Positions 22,786 to 35,331 are shown, counted from the stretch's first letter. The stretch: DNA of 64,000 nucleotides from Hyposmocoma kahamanoa (GCF_003589595.1 NW_020654422.1:16752951-16816950), one strand, 5' to 3'. A program made the numbers and translations. Notes: a model not told the origin generated them from the letters alone.

Positions 22786-22946
22786 GATTGTTACACATAG
22801 GAAATGAAACTATTTTTCCGGGTTTAAATCGCGTATATTTGTTTTTTCAAACAAACCGACGTTTCGGGCCCTTTACAGGTCCATGGTCACGGTTGACTCA
22901 GTCAACGCGATTTAAATCCGGAAAAATAGAGTTTCATTTCCTATAC
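22786..22946. mobile_element. Foldback element, family G (best-preserved ends)
   Basis: The ends ATAGGAAATGAAACTATTTT and AGAGTTTCATTTCCTAT with TCCGGGTTTAAATCGCG / CGCGATTTAAATCCGGA give a near-perfect inverted repeat of about 35 bp. GCGATTGTTACACATAGG just outside matches the right flank of the 22060 copy, so the repeat extends further. Confidence 0.85.
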
Positions 22947-23820
22947 AGCGAATTATTTTTTACTATTTTGTCTTGCTTAATTGGTGTAACTTTTGCCTGT
23001 TGTACGTCTTCTACCTGTATTATATACACTTATATTTCTTAAGGAACGACTGCCTCAGGGCAGGAACAGAGACTGGGTCAAAACAAAGAAATAAATGCCT
23101 TCGTAACACGCACCATGTTGTATGGGGACACCAACTCGCCAACACGATTTGCGCTATTTGAATTGTTTGTTTGAATAGTCTATGTGTAATGTACCTTTGA
23201 GTATATTATATATATTAATGCTCTGACTGTTGCTAATAATGATTTGGAGAAAGTTTAAATATAATACAATACACATTCTAAACGAGATTACAAAGGATTC
23301 ATATCAAACTTGAGTTAATAACACGTATTTTGTATTTCTTATATAACTTCTGTCTGGAGAAAGTCTTTTCATGTTCTATAGTATCACATATATAGAAGAT
23401 CGTTATTCCCTTTAGAGGTAGAGACATCTCTCTGAGTTTTGCTGTCGTCTGCATTGTTAGATGCACTAGAAATGTTTTAAATAATTTAAACAAAACAATT
23501 TGTGTGCTGTAAATGCTTACACTGAAATGTCGTGACCAGTCACGTTAGCTTGTCGACAAGTTCTTAAATACCGGAAGATAAAAAACGAAAGCGAGGATAC
23601 GTACCATAGGAAAGGGGAAGGTTGTGCCAATAATAGGGAGCTATGGTTTCGATACGGAAGAATATCCTAAGAAGACTTTAAAAAATGCTAGAAATGAAAA
23701 AAATATATAACAAGACAGAATACTATCGCGTAACAAAATCAAACATGTGCTTATCTTTATTTTTGAGGATGGAACTGAGACATAATCCGCAAAGGCCACA
23801 AAGAAACAATATCCATAAAA
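22947..23820. other. Unassigned sequence
   Basis: AT-rich with several short frames that show no recognisable domain or splice context. Confidence 0.4.
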
Positions 23821-23839
23821 CTGTAGGAGCAATTCCTAT

Positions 23840-23960
23840 GCAGGGCCACGGGGGCGTGGAAAGAGCGCGGGGGACGCGGTTTGACGTCAGAGCCATCCCG
23901 TGACGTCATGGATCTCTGCCACACCCGCGTTTTACGTCATCTCTCCAACTGCCAAGGCAA
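23840..23960. promoter_or_regulatory. GC-rich patch with a triple CRE cluster
   Basis: TGACGTCA at 23882-23889 and 23901-23908, 19 bases apart, and a variant TTACGTCA at 23932-23939, in a CpG-rich stretch (GGGGGCGTGGAAAGAGCGCG upstream). GACCAATTGG follows at 23970. This is a plausible CREB/ATF-bound promoter or enhancer, though no exon is visible. Confidence 0.45.
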
Positions 23961-24279
23961 CACAACGACCAATTGGAAAATTATTGCTTTGGATCCTTGG
24001 GCCAATATCCTTTGTCGGCAAAATCATCATATAAACAATTTTGTTACTACTCACACTCTATAATCGCCATGTAAACAAAGAAGCTGTAAAATACCACACA
24101 TCTCTAACATAAGAACAAAACTATAAAACAATATAAATCGACGCCGATTGTTCCCGAAAAAAAAAACGCTAAATTTACCTAAAATTAAGATGTATCTTTA
24201 ATGTCCCAGAAGAAAACGGAAAATGTGACTCAATGCACCAGCGCTAAGCTTTTGCCTGTAAAATTCAATGAACGAGTCT

Positions 24280-24520
24280 ACGTCACGGGTGCTGCAGGCT
24301 GTGTCTATCTCTTTCCATGCGGGTTTCACCCGTGGGTGGAAGAGGGACAGTTGACCGAGTGACCTAGTTTTCCGACCTCGCTCGGGAGGGATCGGCTTCT
24401 ATTTTTAATCTGAAGGTCGGTAGGAAGGTTTATTTATAGAGCTGGGAGAGCGGTGGCAGCAGCACGGGCGCGGTGCGTGGTGAGAGGGGAGCCTATTGTA
24501 ATTTGTTGGTGCCATAATTA
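24280..24520. other. GC-rich unique segment, possible conserved non-coding DNA
   Basis: A stretch with CACGGGTGCTGCAGGCTGTG, a palindrome-like GCGGGTTTCACCCGTGGG, and CGGTGGCAGCAGCACGGGCG shows no repeat relatives in the window and no open frame. Its base composition stands out from AT-rich flanks. Confidence 0.3.
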
Positions 24521-26750
24521 TTTGGCAACTTTAATTTAATATGGCTCGGAGCAGATTCGGACTGGCGACTAAAAATTTATTTTTAAACATTAGGTATTAA
24601 AATCGGTAATAGAAGTTACTATTCATGGCACTAACATTTTTTCAGCGCTTCTTAACAGCGTTATTGATATATTTATTCTCGGTTGGAAATATCATATCGA
24701 TTACTACAAAAGTCCTTAACAACTATGTAAACACCATTTTTATTAGGTGACGGTAGCGCAATGAGAAAATTTACTGTTTTAATAATTGTTGTTCGATTTA
24801 GCAAAAACACGTTAAAATTACTAACAACATTAAATGCTGTAATGTAAACAAAAAATAACTTATCAGAAGTAATTACCAAAACTGCCTTTAATCTATTAAT
24901 AAAATTTGTTAATATCTCTAGAAGTGAATACAGTGGAAATCACAAAATAAAATGAGTTTTTATAAAGGAAAGCCCATATCTTTATGTACTGTATATATAC
25001 TAAACTATATCACTTTCTTCTTTTCTTCCTTGTCTTTTCTTAATATCAATTTAAAATATTAAATTTGTGTTTCCAACAATAATGATAGAACAGCAATATG
25101 GATTGAATATTTCATTCTGGATTAGTACATGTCGCAGTACAGTAAGCGCCAAAACGATCCGAAAGGTCGTACTGGCTAAAAATATCACCCAAAATTATCA
25201 ATGTATACGTTTAGTATGCTGAAAATAGCTGACGCCCAATTTCTGTACACTGCGAGATTATTTCGATTTTAGAATAATGTCGCATCCTTAATCAATGTCA
25301 CTTTTTTTATTTATTTATAACAAATTTAAATAAAACTATTATAAAAAATTTAAAATGGAGCAAATGAGAACTAAAAAGAACTTAAAACAAAATCTAACAA
25401 AAAATTATGTTATTTTCGGTATCAAGATGCTACTTTGAAATATCTATTAGGATTCCAAACATAATCGATAAAGGTTTTTTTTTTCAATTAAATACCCAGG
25501 TTGTGAAGAAGTGTGAAGAACGAAATGTATCGTTAGGTATGTTGTTTTCTGTCTTGTTCAAAAGTCAAATTTATCAACATTTTGCCTGTTTCGTTTACAT
25601 ATTACTTCTTGTGATATGCCAATCTTTACTATCTCCGACCACTTTTAAGTCGATACCAGAGGCTCGACTTATATAATAAATAGCAAAAGTATTTGTGGTC
25701 GACATCCGACATCCTTTTTTAGGAATTCTTAGAGTCGGGCCTCTGTTCACTTGACAAATAACCTTATTTTAAAGCTATAAAAGTTCACTTTCATCCTTAA
25801 TTTAAATTGATTACAGAATTACTTAATTTTACTGCGAGGGGTCGAATGTAACTTGTAAGCCTTTTGTATGCAAGCAAATTTTACCTGGGAATTGAACTCA
25901 ATATGGGTCGCGTGACTGACTGAGCGATGCGGCTAACGTTCCGCACGGCCGAACGGACGGACGGACAAATGTATCGAATGTCCCGGACACACTTCCGCAG
26001 GGCTTCGGGCTCGGGTGTCTAATCTACCCTCTTTTTGTCATTACATCGATCAGCTGATTTGAATTACGTAGAAAACATATACAAAGGCAGCTTATGACGG
26101 CAAAAACCTCACATGATGAAGCGTATTTCGTCGGGTATAGTGTACAATTACGCGTAACTAGCATTGGATTATGAGTTTTCATTCGTGAGATCCGCTGGTT
26201 CTGGTATCTCCCAAAAAAAATATTACATTATTACATTTTTATTCTGCCTTCCTTATTATAACTAAGGCACTTGCATTTTGGAAATTTTCGAAGTAGTGGC
26301 AGTATTTTTTTTTTATTTTAAAAAGTGAATAACGCTGATATTACTTAACAATATGACTGAAACTAAATAAGACGTAAAAAAGATAAAGATTTCGTTTTGC
26401 TGACTCCAGACATGTTAATAACTCAATTTCGCTAAAAATGTCGTTTACGTTAGTTATAAATAAGGATGGCAGTATTATTGTGTAGATACTTAGTTTCTTT
26501 TTTTTTTGGTTTTTTATTCGCCGTGTTCACTAATAAACTGTGAAAAAAAATGATATGCGTATCATGTTTATAATATTATTGTATGTTTACAAGTAGCTAA
26601 ATTAATTATTTCTTTCTAAAGACAGACCGTCACATAGTACAAACTTTATAGATACACTATAAGCATTATGAAAAAAATAGGTTTCCAGCTTAAAAACTGA
26701 ACTAGTTCCATGGCAATATTCGATACGATTAAATGTTTTATTTTTATAAC
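24521..26750. other. Mostly unassigned AT-rich sequence
   Basis: No coding region supported. At 25870-25960 the minus strand has GTTAGCCGCATCGCTCAGTC and GAGTTCAATTCCCAGG, faintly like boxes A and B of a tRNA-derived SINE, but box A is imperfect. The plus strand there also carries three GGAC units (CGGACGGACGGAC, about 25957). Confidence 0.35.
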
Positions 26751-26754
26751 ATTC

Positions 26755-27041
26755 AGTACCGAGACGAACAAGTCGTGTGCCTGATAGTAAGATACACGCC
26801 TGTTCATAACAGTTGCAATGCCTCTCAGAGCTTTAAATCGCAAAGATCTGAGGGGCACTGCCACTGCTCCCGTCACCGTGAGACATAAGTTGACAAGTCC
26901 CATGTGCCTATAATTTCACCAGCTCCCTTACTCTTCAAAACCGGGACATAGTAACACTGACATTACTGTTTGGTAGCAGAAATAGGTAAGGTGGCAATAC
27001 TTCCCTGGACGAACTCTTTCAAAACTCTACTGCTACTAAGT
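26755..27041 (-). repeat. Family A repeat
   Basis: A complete copy on the minus strand from CTTAGTAGCAGTAGAGTTTT to ACTTGTTCGTCTCGGTACTG. The 85-residue minus frame inside is a by-product. Confidence 0.85.
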
Positions 27042-27289
27042 GTTAAGACTTTATAGCTTACGATAGAACTGCACAGAGACAAAAATGTAAATCTTGTGAC
27101 AGACAAACAGAAATGAAAAAATTCTTGAACATTTAGTCTATGGAGAATTTAACACTGCAACGACTAATTACCAAAGTCAAACTTGAATCTGCCTTGCACA
27201 AATATATTATAATTATTTTGTAAGAGGATACTAACATTCTAAATGTGGAATTCGTTAATAGCATTTGAATATACATAATCTCAGTACAG

Positions 27290-27570
27290 AGTACCTGCTA
27301 AAACCAGACCTCAAAAGTTCGTGGAATTAAAACTATTGGCCAATTTTTAAGGAAAGTACGCGAAACCGGATTCATCCCCAAGTTTGCCACTCTTAGAGAT
27401 GGTTCCAATTTTCTTCAAATTTAAATGGAACCAATACTGAGGTACCCTCTTTCCAACAAACAAAGAATCATCAAAATCGGTTCAAAAATCACAGTTATCG
27501 CGTAACATGACATAAGGAAAAAAATATACATGGAATTGCAAACCTCCTACGTTTTTTGAATTCGGGTAAC
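27290..27570 (-). repeat. Family F repeat
   Basis: Reverse complement of 1737-1990, better preserved: CTCTTAGAGATGGTTCC, TTCAAATTTAAATGGAACC, CTGAGGTACCCTCTTTCC, TATCGCGTAACATGACA and ACCTCCTACGTTTTTTGAAT. Confidence 0.75.
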
Positions 27571-27574
27571 TATG

Positions 27575-27692
27575 TGACCTGTCAGTCAACGGTGACCATA
27601 AGGCCCGTAAAGGGCACGAAACGTCGATTGTTTGAAAAAAAAAATACGAGATTTATATCCGAAAAAATAGTTTCATTTAGTATACAACTCGA
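27575..27692. mobile_element. Foldback element, family G (right arm only)
   Basis: GGCCCGTAAAGGGCACGAAA, CGTCGATTGTTTGAAAAAA and GAAAAAATAGTTTCATTTAG match the right arm of the other copies. The left arm is gone. Confidence 0.7.
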
Positions 27693-29965
27693 TTAGCATT
27701 TGAATACTCATCATGAAACCGTGAATTTTCATAAAATGTATTAAAAAACCAAAAATTACTACTAAATAAACATTAATAATATTTTTTTTACGCACAAGTC
27801 GTTGACTCAAACGCTAACCGTGGCGAACCGTAAAAATAAAAAGAATAAAACATTTGGTTTCACTATGTATGTAATTGCAATGGAATGCCGTGATGTAATG
27901 GAAACCGTTTTAAATCTTTGAGGCGAGCGGTAATCCTGTAATAAGGGCGGCGCCGGCCTCCTTCCTACGGCTTCCGTATGTCCTCCCTATAACACTGACT
28001 AGCAAATTTATGGAAAAATTGTGTCCCCTTTACCCTTTCTACCTATTTCAAAGAACTAACGGGATTTACAATTGTCATTTCACGCCGTTACAAATGCTGT
28101 AACAACACTTCTATTCGACAAAAGCAACGATACACAAGCTAGATAATAAAATAAGGCTTTAGAAATTTTATAAAGAAATTAATACTGTTTAAAAAATAGA
28201 AATTTATATAGGTGCCCCATATAAAGCATCCAGAATCTATCAATTTAATTTCTACTACAGTATATCTTCTGACTACCTAAGATAGGTTGGTATTAGTATT
28301 TTTAATTCGAAAGCTTAAAGCATTGAATTTCATAGTTACATTTTAATGCGCATTACTTAACGAACAGATAATTTATAGGCGCCATTTGAAAGACTTCTTG
28401 TGCCTATATAATTATTTTCTAATATTTATCTGACAACCTAACGTAAGATGGTACTGAGAAAAAACTGAAGTTTTTAATTTAGCTAAATGCTTAAATATTA
28501 GGCAGTACAAAGAAATGCATATAAGAGATAATTTATTGACGTAGTCGTAGTCGAGTTTAGTTTTACATAACAACTAAATAAGTATTAAGAAAAAAGTTTT
28601 AAAAGTTATGCGAAATATGGTATAGGGAACTTAATTTAAGACGGTATGTTGGTATGCTAAACGTAATAAGTTACTTACGTACTGTAACTACCATACAAAA
28701 ATGCTTTCTAGTTTCTTAATTTATCTGGTATAGGTATTATTGGAAGTCATTTGAATGTTCAGACGTTTTGTTTAAAATATATATTACAACTACTTTTAAT
28801 ATGTCACTTTTTATGTCATGATGATTAAAGAAAAAAAAATTAATGAAAGCTTCAATTAGTAATTTCATCTGTAAGTTGGAATAACTGCGCTCGCTAAATC
28901 GCTCCCACTTGTGGTTTAAACCCTCAGAATATTAAGGGGTAGAAACAAGACATGCGACAGCGGGGACTTGTAAGGTAGCCGGAGGCTTTCCTAGGCTTCA
29001 TTCGCACCCTGGCGAACAACGCAGTAGCACGTTCTTCGTTACTTTTTTTTCCAATATATTTTAAATATTTTTTTATCTGAGTTTTGTTAGTTTTTGTACT
29101 ATTGTTTTGTGCTATTTTCGATTATTGTTCCAAGTGAGTATACTGCCTTTAAAGTTTATTTTTTTTATTTGTATTTTTTATTATTATTAGAGCTAATAAT
29201 AAGTATACATTTTTGATTTAACTAATCCATCTATTAAGATGTTTTTCTAATAAGTACATGTAATAACATGAAAATTCCTTATTAAAAGCAATTAAAACGT
29301 TTTTAGCGATAATAATAATTTTACGTTATAACATATTAGTCAAATCATTATTCAAATAATATATGAAAGTTTACTAATTTAAAAAAATATTTCTGTATAA
29401 CATGTATACACTGTATAACACCAAAATGCGTTTCAATAAAAAAATACTTGTGAGAATAAATTTTGTTAAATGTCGTTTTCCTGTTAAAATTCCAGTAAAA
29501 GAACTTATAATACGGGCACCGGGTATTAGTATCATATGTGGTGTATGCTCTAAGCCGGTAATAAGGTTTCCGCCACCGTAAGGCTTCGCCACCCGATACT
29601 TTTTTAACACTGACACGACATTGTCCGCAAAATGCCTCCTTTTTACCTACAGTCGATAAAAAAGAAGATTGTTTTATTATTAAATAATGAATGCTCTTTA
29701 TACACATGGCCTTATTAAAGTCTTTGGTAAAACTGTAAAAGGCAATTGTTCGTATTTCTATCTTATACTTATGTTCTACAACAACTTATTAATTTCTAAG
29801 GAAGAACATTTGATTTTTCACAATGAAATCAATAGTTGTTTAATTTTTAAGCGAAACTTAAAAGATTTTATTTGACAAAAATAATTCAATACCATGGTAG
29901 TAAAACGCCGTTATATTAAAGTAAACTTACTATTATAAGTTTTTATTTTTTATTTTGTTCAATTT
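27693..29965. other. Mostly unassigned sequence
   Basis: AT-rich. GC-richer pieces at 27930-27990 and 28905-29035 hold no clear frame. At 29500-29640 two overlapping minus-strand frames (for example VLKKYRVAKPYGGGNLITGL) look superficially coding, but they lack splice signals and known motifs, so I do not call a gene. Confidence 0.35.
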
Positions 29966-29967
29966 TT

Positions 29968-30118
29968 ATAATAGCAAGTGATGGAACACGCCTGTACGTG
30001 GCAGTTGCAGTGCCAATGAAAGCTTTAAATCGCAAAGATCTGAGGGTTACTGCCACTACACCTGTTACCATGTTGTCACCAAGTTGACGAGTCCCATGTG
30101 CCTGTAATTTCACCAAAT
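29968..30118 (-). repeat. Family A repeat, 3' half
   Basis: Contains GCTTTAAATCGCAAAGATCT, GAGTCCCATGTGCCTGTAAT and the terminal TATAATAGCAAGTGATGG. Truncated at the 'TTTCACCA' block. Confidence 0.8.
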
Positions 30119-30885
30119 TTTAATAAGGCTGTAATTGTTCGTATTAACAAGTTCTTACAGTAGTAGCCTACACTTCTTAATAAGCCTTTGGGTTTGAATA
30201 AGGTACCTACATATTAAATTATTTTGTTTGTAGTGTATTTCTTTTGTATGTTATTTGAAAGTTTTTTTTGTAGGCTAATAAGCAGTACTATTGTTATAAA
30301 AAATTACAATTATTTAAATATACGAAACAGCTTTACTTCTTTCCCTCAAAACATCTTGTATTTTTAACTATTTGTGAATTAATTTTCTCTTTTGTGTACT
30401 TATCTTCGTTTTGTAATTTAATTTTGTGATTGATTTATTTTTGTTATCAGGCTACCTACACTGTAGATGGTATTTTTTCATAAAGTTTACTATATCATTC
30501 ATTTGCTTCACAACATTAACCTACGCAATATTAGTAATTCACGTAAATGTTTTACCAACAATGTAAACTCTCAACAATACGCAATGCCTGAACCTGAGGC
30601 AAAAGTCGATCATTCACTTAATTTTAGCCCAGACACATACTTTTAGAATTTCTGATGAGAAAGAAATATTCAGTCTGACGCATACATTTTTCTGTTAGAC
30701 GTCAACACGTTTAATACAAAATGTAATGGCGGAAATGTAATGCAAATATTTCTTTTTATAAATTTTTAACTGCGGAGCCGCGCTAACCACGCCTCACTTG
30801 CACCCATAGTCACCATAGTGTATGGGCTACTTACCTCGGGCATTAACCTCGATGCGTCCTTCGCTGATCCGAAGATCTACAACAA
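30119..30885. other. Unassigned sequence
   Basis: AT-rich, with no frame or repeat recognised. CGCGCTAACCACGCCTCACT at 30780 begins a GC-richer stretch leading into the repeat that follows. Confidence 0.4.
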
Positions 30886-30975
30886 TGAAGCCCAAAGCAG
30901 CTGCTGGCCACTGCACAAGATTAGTCAAAGCTATACTCTTGTGCGTGTGACAGCGGCTATTGCGGGCGTTTCATG
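30886..30975 (+). repeat. Interspersed repeat shared with 36341-36435
   Basis: Both share AGCCCAAA(G/A)CA, GGCCACTGCACAAGATTAGT, ATACTCTTGTGCGTGT and GGCTATTGCGGGCGTTTC. Function and class unknown. Confidence 0.7.
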
Positions 30976-31184
30976 ATCATCTTTACCGTCGAACACCAAG
31001 ACGATGTGCAAGTCCCTTTATAACCAAACTGGAGGTGCCAACAAGCGCCTAGAGTTGTATGGAAAATCTCCTTTAACATCTGTGGAGAAGACTGTGGATT
31101 ACAAGTTGCCTTTTGAAAGCATGAAGATTTGAGTTTGCAGATTCTGCGCTTGCGCTGCCTAGCACTTTGGTATGTACCAGATAA

Positions 31185-32078
31185 AAACAATAAAAATTGC
31201 CCCGAACATCTGTTCTATCGTCATCCGTTAAAACAGATATAACGTCCAAAATGACGTCAGTAAGACAATGAATGTAGTTAAAAATAAATTATCCCAGATT
31301 AACGCGGGGTTTACCGTTCATTATTTTAAGAATAACAATGTCTGGACTATAATTGTGGCAGAATTAATAAAGGTATTTAGTAGCTGGAAGTCAGTATGTA
31401 CATATACATATGTATGAACACATATACGTCAATCTGTAGTTATAGTTAACATTGCTGTTTTGTAGATTAAATGTAAAAACTATTAATAAGGATTAACAGA
31501 ATTATTTAAAATGTATATAAACCATCTTGTTATGGTTGTTATATATATTATATACCTATAATATTTATATCTATAATATTTTATTCTCCTGCAAAAAAAA
31601 ACTAACATTTCACGTATTAACTGCTACATCGAATATTATTGAATATTAAATTAACACGACAATTAAAATGTGTCATTCTGTTTAAGTTGTTAGTAAATAA
31701 AATATAAAAGCTGAAAAGTTGCTTTTGAACCATAAAATTATTGTCACTCTAGTGAGGGCTGTCGTACGATAAGTCCAAACTGATAATTCGTAGTCTTAGG
31801 AATAATTTGTGAAATACAAGGCTGATTTTTTTTCTAAGATAAATAATAACATTCTTGACAACTTTTATTTCTGTACAGTTTCTTGAAAAGTAGTAGTAGT
31901 TTCTTGTATATTTTAGATTTAGAATTTTGTTTTCTTTATAGATAAAAGTTCATATTATTTCCTATGTCGGAAGTAAGTAGGAAAATACGATATGTGCGGT
32001 ACATAGACTATGTATGACAATTTTGAGACATAATACCTATAAACGTAATATAATATAGTACTTGAAAGTTTATAGAAC
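31185..32078. other. Unassigned AT-rich sequence
   Basis: One perfect CRE (TGACGTCA, 31252-31259) lies in otherwise blank DNA. No exon or repeat copy is seen. Confidence 0.4.
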
Positions 32079-32277
32079 AGAGCCGTGCCCAGTAGGCTGG
32101 CAACATTTCCCATTTGAATAGCTAATCCTATTTTTTGCCGGAAATAACTGCCAACCTTGTGGTCACCGGAGGCTTCTACGAAGCGATTTGACAGCTTGTA
32201 CGCTAGAAGTTTCGTCTGTGGCCCCCAGGGACCCAGGGTTTTAACCGCAAAAGGTGGTGGTGGCTATTACTTACATT
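32079..32277 (-). pseudogene. LINE C-terminal fragment
   Basis: The minus strand reads FAVKTLGPWGPQTKLLAYKL, then SGDHKVGSYFRQKIGLAIQM and GNVASLLGT. This matches a widespread C-terminal block of metazoan LINE proteins (pattern ETLGPW...TGD...QRISLAIQRGNAASI). It is truncated at both ends and lacks an RT domain. Confidence 0.7.
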
Positions 32278-32279
32278 AA

Positions 32280-33245
32280 AGTGCCAATACTTTGTTACCA
32301 AATCTATACGCAGACAGTTGTACCTCTACGAATAAAGAAGTGGCAACATTTGTGTTTCTTTAAATATACTTTTTAAACAAAATATGCAATATCACATCAG
32401 CTTAGCATTATATTATTATAGAATTATTCCACTAATTATATTATCATTTTCTGCCTACTATGTATGGAAATTCGTACACTTTCTAAAATACAAGCTTTGG
32501 AGTTATTCGCGTTTTACGGAAATAGATAGGTATAGAAAAGTTTTTTAATCTGGTAAAACTTCATTAGATGCAATTAACCTAATATGTATACAATCTAGGT
32601 GAGCGTTCAATTGTTTATTAGGTAAGTACAGTTACGACGTTACAAAACCAACATAAATACCGACGACAACAAAAAGTAACCGATTCTCTGCAAAATCACG
32701 ATTTTGCGAGTAGAGCGCTTTCAAAGTAAAAGTTTGATATTTTCTGATGTAACAGACCGAATTAGCCAGAATTTTAGCAATATAAAAAGCTAATATCTGA
32801 AGGATATTCAGAATACAATATATATTATTCTCTCAAGTTTTTACTTTCAGATCACTTTGCAGATAAACGGTAACTCTGTCATTGTCGTTACTATGTTTTC
32901 AAGAAAAACATCCTATAATTAAAATATAGAATGTCAACTAAGTGTGTTAACTAAGGTAAATTTTAAATTGCGCTACTGCAAATAACTGAAAGATGATGTA
33001 GGTTAAGAATGCATTCACCAACTGTCGTTAAATTCGAATCGACCTTCAAATAACAATAATAAATGTTTAAATTCCAAAAAAAAAAATGGCGAAACTCATC
33101 ATAATCTACAAGAACCTTGTTCGTCTTTACTTGTTCTGAAGTGTACCTATTTATAATTCGAACTGTGATATCTTAAAAATTGTCGCGTTGAAACATCGTT
33201 GAATGTACACTTGAAACACAATACAACAAATATATATGTAGATAT
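32280..33245. other. Unassigned AT-rich sequence
   Basis: No coding or repeat feature is supported. GCAAAATCACGATTTTGCGA at 32689-32708 is a short inverted repeat. Confidence 0.4.
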
Positions 33246-33251
33246 GTAAAG

Positions 33252-33416
33252 GCGGCTTCCCACGGCCGGTGATATCACGGGCCACGCCGCGTAGCACCGG
33301 TTTGTACGGGCGAGCTCGCGCCATAGGCTCACATACCTGAGCACGCGCCGGCACGGACGGCACTTGACCCACGGCCACGACGCAACCCGTAAAGCCACGA
33401 GCCGTGGGAAACCAGC
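33252..33416. mobile_element. GC-rich TIR element, about 165 bp
   Basis: The left end GGCGGCTTCCCACGGC and right end GCCGTGGGAAACCAGC are inverted repeats, with a GC-rich non-coding interior in AT-rich surroundings. The two minus-strand frames across it arise from high GC. Confidence 0.7.
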
Positions 33417-33429
33417 ATAAGATTTAATT

Positions 33430-33885
33430 TTTTATTTTAGTGCTGTAAATAAATGTAAGCCATTAAAGTTGCAATTATAATTAACAGAAATATGTGTATT
33501 TAACGATTAAAATGCCACTTTTTCCTTGTGCATTTTGATGAGATTACAGAGACAGTTGTCGCATGGTAAGCCGAGAGAAGAAGCAATTCTTCTTCTTTTT
33601 TTAACTTCCTAAAGCCCTACACCATAATGTACATAATACGTGACATGATTCAGACCCCGATATATTTTTTCTATGATCATGTAAACGTCTAATGTTCATT
33701 ATAATGCAAAATATCGCGCTAAAATTTAGCGCTACATATTCTACATGTTTAGAAAATACTTTGAAAAATCCCAGTTGTGTTTGTCGTACAAAACTGAGAG
33801 CATAATTGCTTAGGCATGAAGCATGTAATTATATTCAGTACATCATTGTAGTACGTGATGTACATCGGGCATTTGGCGCTTTTCC
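33430..33885. other. Unassigned AT-rich sequence
   Basis: Nothing recognised. Confidence 0.4.
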
Positions 33886-33888
33886 CAG

Positions 33889-34640
33889 TCAAAGTCAAAG
33901 TCAAAGATCATTTATTCCATAGGTAAAATAAATTTACACTTGAAAACGTCACATTTACATTACATTACATTAAGCTAAGCTGCTCGTTCACTACGCTGAC
34001 TTCCCTGAGAAGAACGAGCAAGAAACTCTAGGGATTGCTCTTTTCAAATTAACTTAAATGCTATGGAATACACTTTGAATCAAATTTGTGTGGATTCTGG
34101 AGCCGTTCGTCTTTCCATACATCTTTATCTAACACGCAGTCTTCAATTTTGTAATATGACTTTTCGATCAAAACATTTTTGATGTAGTTTTTAAGCTTGG
34201 GAAATGATAATCTTAACATATGCTCCGGAATCTTATTGTTAAAACGTATACAGTTCCCTATAAAACAGTCGTTACCTTGGTTAAACGAAATCGTGGTACC
34301 ATGAGTTGGACTTAGTTCTAAGGTTAATATTATGGATATCTTCTTTCTTATTGAAATTATGTATATTTTTACGGGCATATAAAATATTTGAGTAAATGTA
34401 CTGTGATGCCACAGTCATGATACCAGTCTCCTTAAACTTTTCTCTGAGAGAAACCCGAGAGCCTAGACAGTACACAGAACGAATCGCTCGTTTTTACAAT
34501 ACAAATATGGTTTGAATATCTGCCGCTTTACCCCACATGAGAATTCCGTAGGACATTATACTATGGAAGTAACCAAAGTAAACTAGTCTAGCAGTACTAA
34601 TATCGGTAAGCTCACGTGTAGTTTACTGGGTCTTATGAGG
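33889..34640 (-). mobile_element. LINE 3' portion with TTTGAC tail
   Basis: Plus-strand GTCAAAGTCAAAGTCAAAGA is the (TTTGAC)n tail. On the minus strand the C-terminal protein reads LGSRVSLREKFKETGIMTVA, NIHNINLRTKS-like sequence, IGNCIRFNNKIPEHMLRLSF and YYKIEDCVLDKDVWKDE, closely matching the plus-strand LINE at 9411-9827. Several frameshifts are present (frames at 34281-34475 and 34061-34378 overlap). It is a 5'-truncated, dead copy of the same family. Confidence 0.85.
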
Positions 34641-35040
34641 TTAAGACTTAGGTGGAATCATTAATCGATGATTCCGCCTACATCAAGTTAAGGAAGACGT
34701 GTTTATTATTCAGGATTTGACCGGCGATTTTCGATGGCAAACTTTACTAAGAATAGAATCTAGAACAACAGAACATTTTCTATACTAACAAATAACTAAT
34801 AACTACAACGATCTCTGTAAACTCATTGGCTGCTAATATATTAATAATAATAAAAATAATATAATTATTTATTCAGACAACACAAATTTTTTTAAGGTCC
34901 AATAGTGTTAATAACTTACAAATTAATATAACTTAAAGACTAGGTTAGTGATAATAATAATAAATAGTTGCACAAAAATCAAATTATAAAAAGTGGCAGC
35001 CGAGTCTCACATCTCTCACCCGCTTCCAGACCCAATAGTT
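34641..35040. other. Unassigned sequence
   Basis: GGTGGAATCAT and ATGATTCCGCC at 34651-34678 form a short palindrome. The remainder is AT-rich with ATA/AAT runs. Confidence 0.4.
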
Positions 35041-35044
35041 TCAA

Positions 35045-35331
35045 AAATTTCATAATGGTAGGTCATATCTATCAGATATAACCTGTAAAATGGTGTTGGT
35101 GCAGCCCCTCAGTCTGCTGAGCAATGAGGCTGTCTTTTTTGCGGATAATGGTATTGAAACCTGCGCCTCTGGAAACATGGTAGACGCACTGCAAAAGCGG
35201 GGCAACCCCATCAACATTCTAAATTCATTATTGTATGTGACTCGTAGGGCACTAAGCGATTTTTTAGTATAACTGAACCACAGGCTGCTCGTGTAGAATG
35301 ATTGGCAGTAGGCAGGGTTTGAAAACTGCAT
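35045..35331 (-). pseudogene. LINE fragment, RT thumb/C-terminus
   Basis: The minus strand reads ALRVTYNNEFRMLMGLPRFC, then SASTMFPEAQ and ASLLSRLRGCTNTILQVISD. The 'RVxYNxxxRxLxGLPRxCSAS.MF' block is typical of a lepidopteran LINE C-terminus. The 5' side is cut by the small TIR element at 35329-35465. Confidence 0.7.

Noticed and set aside
25870..25960. tRNA-derived SINE on the minus strand
   Set aside because: A box-B-like GAGTTCAATTCCC is present but box A does not fit well, and there is no second copy.
29348..29707. Two overlapping minus-strand frames with VAKPYGGGNLITGL
   Set aside because: No splice sites, no recognised domain, and two frames are equally open, so I see no reason to choose a gene.
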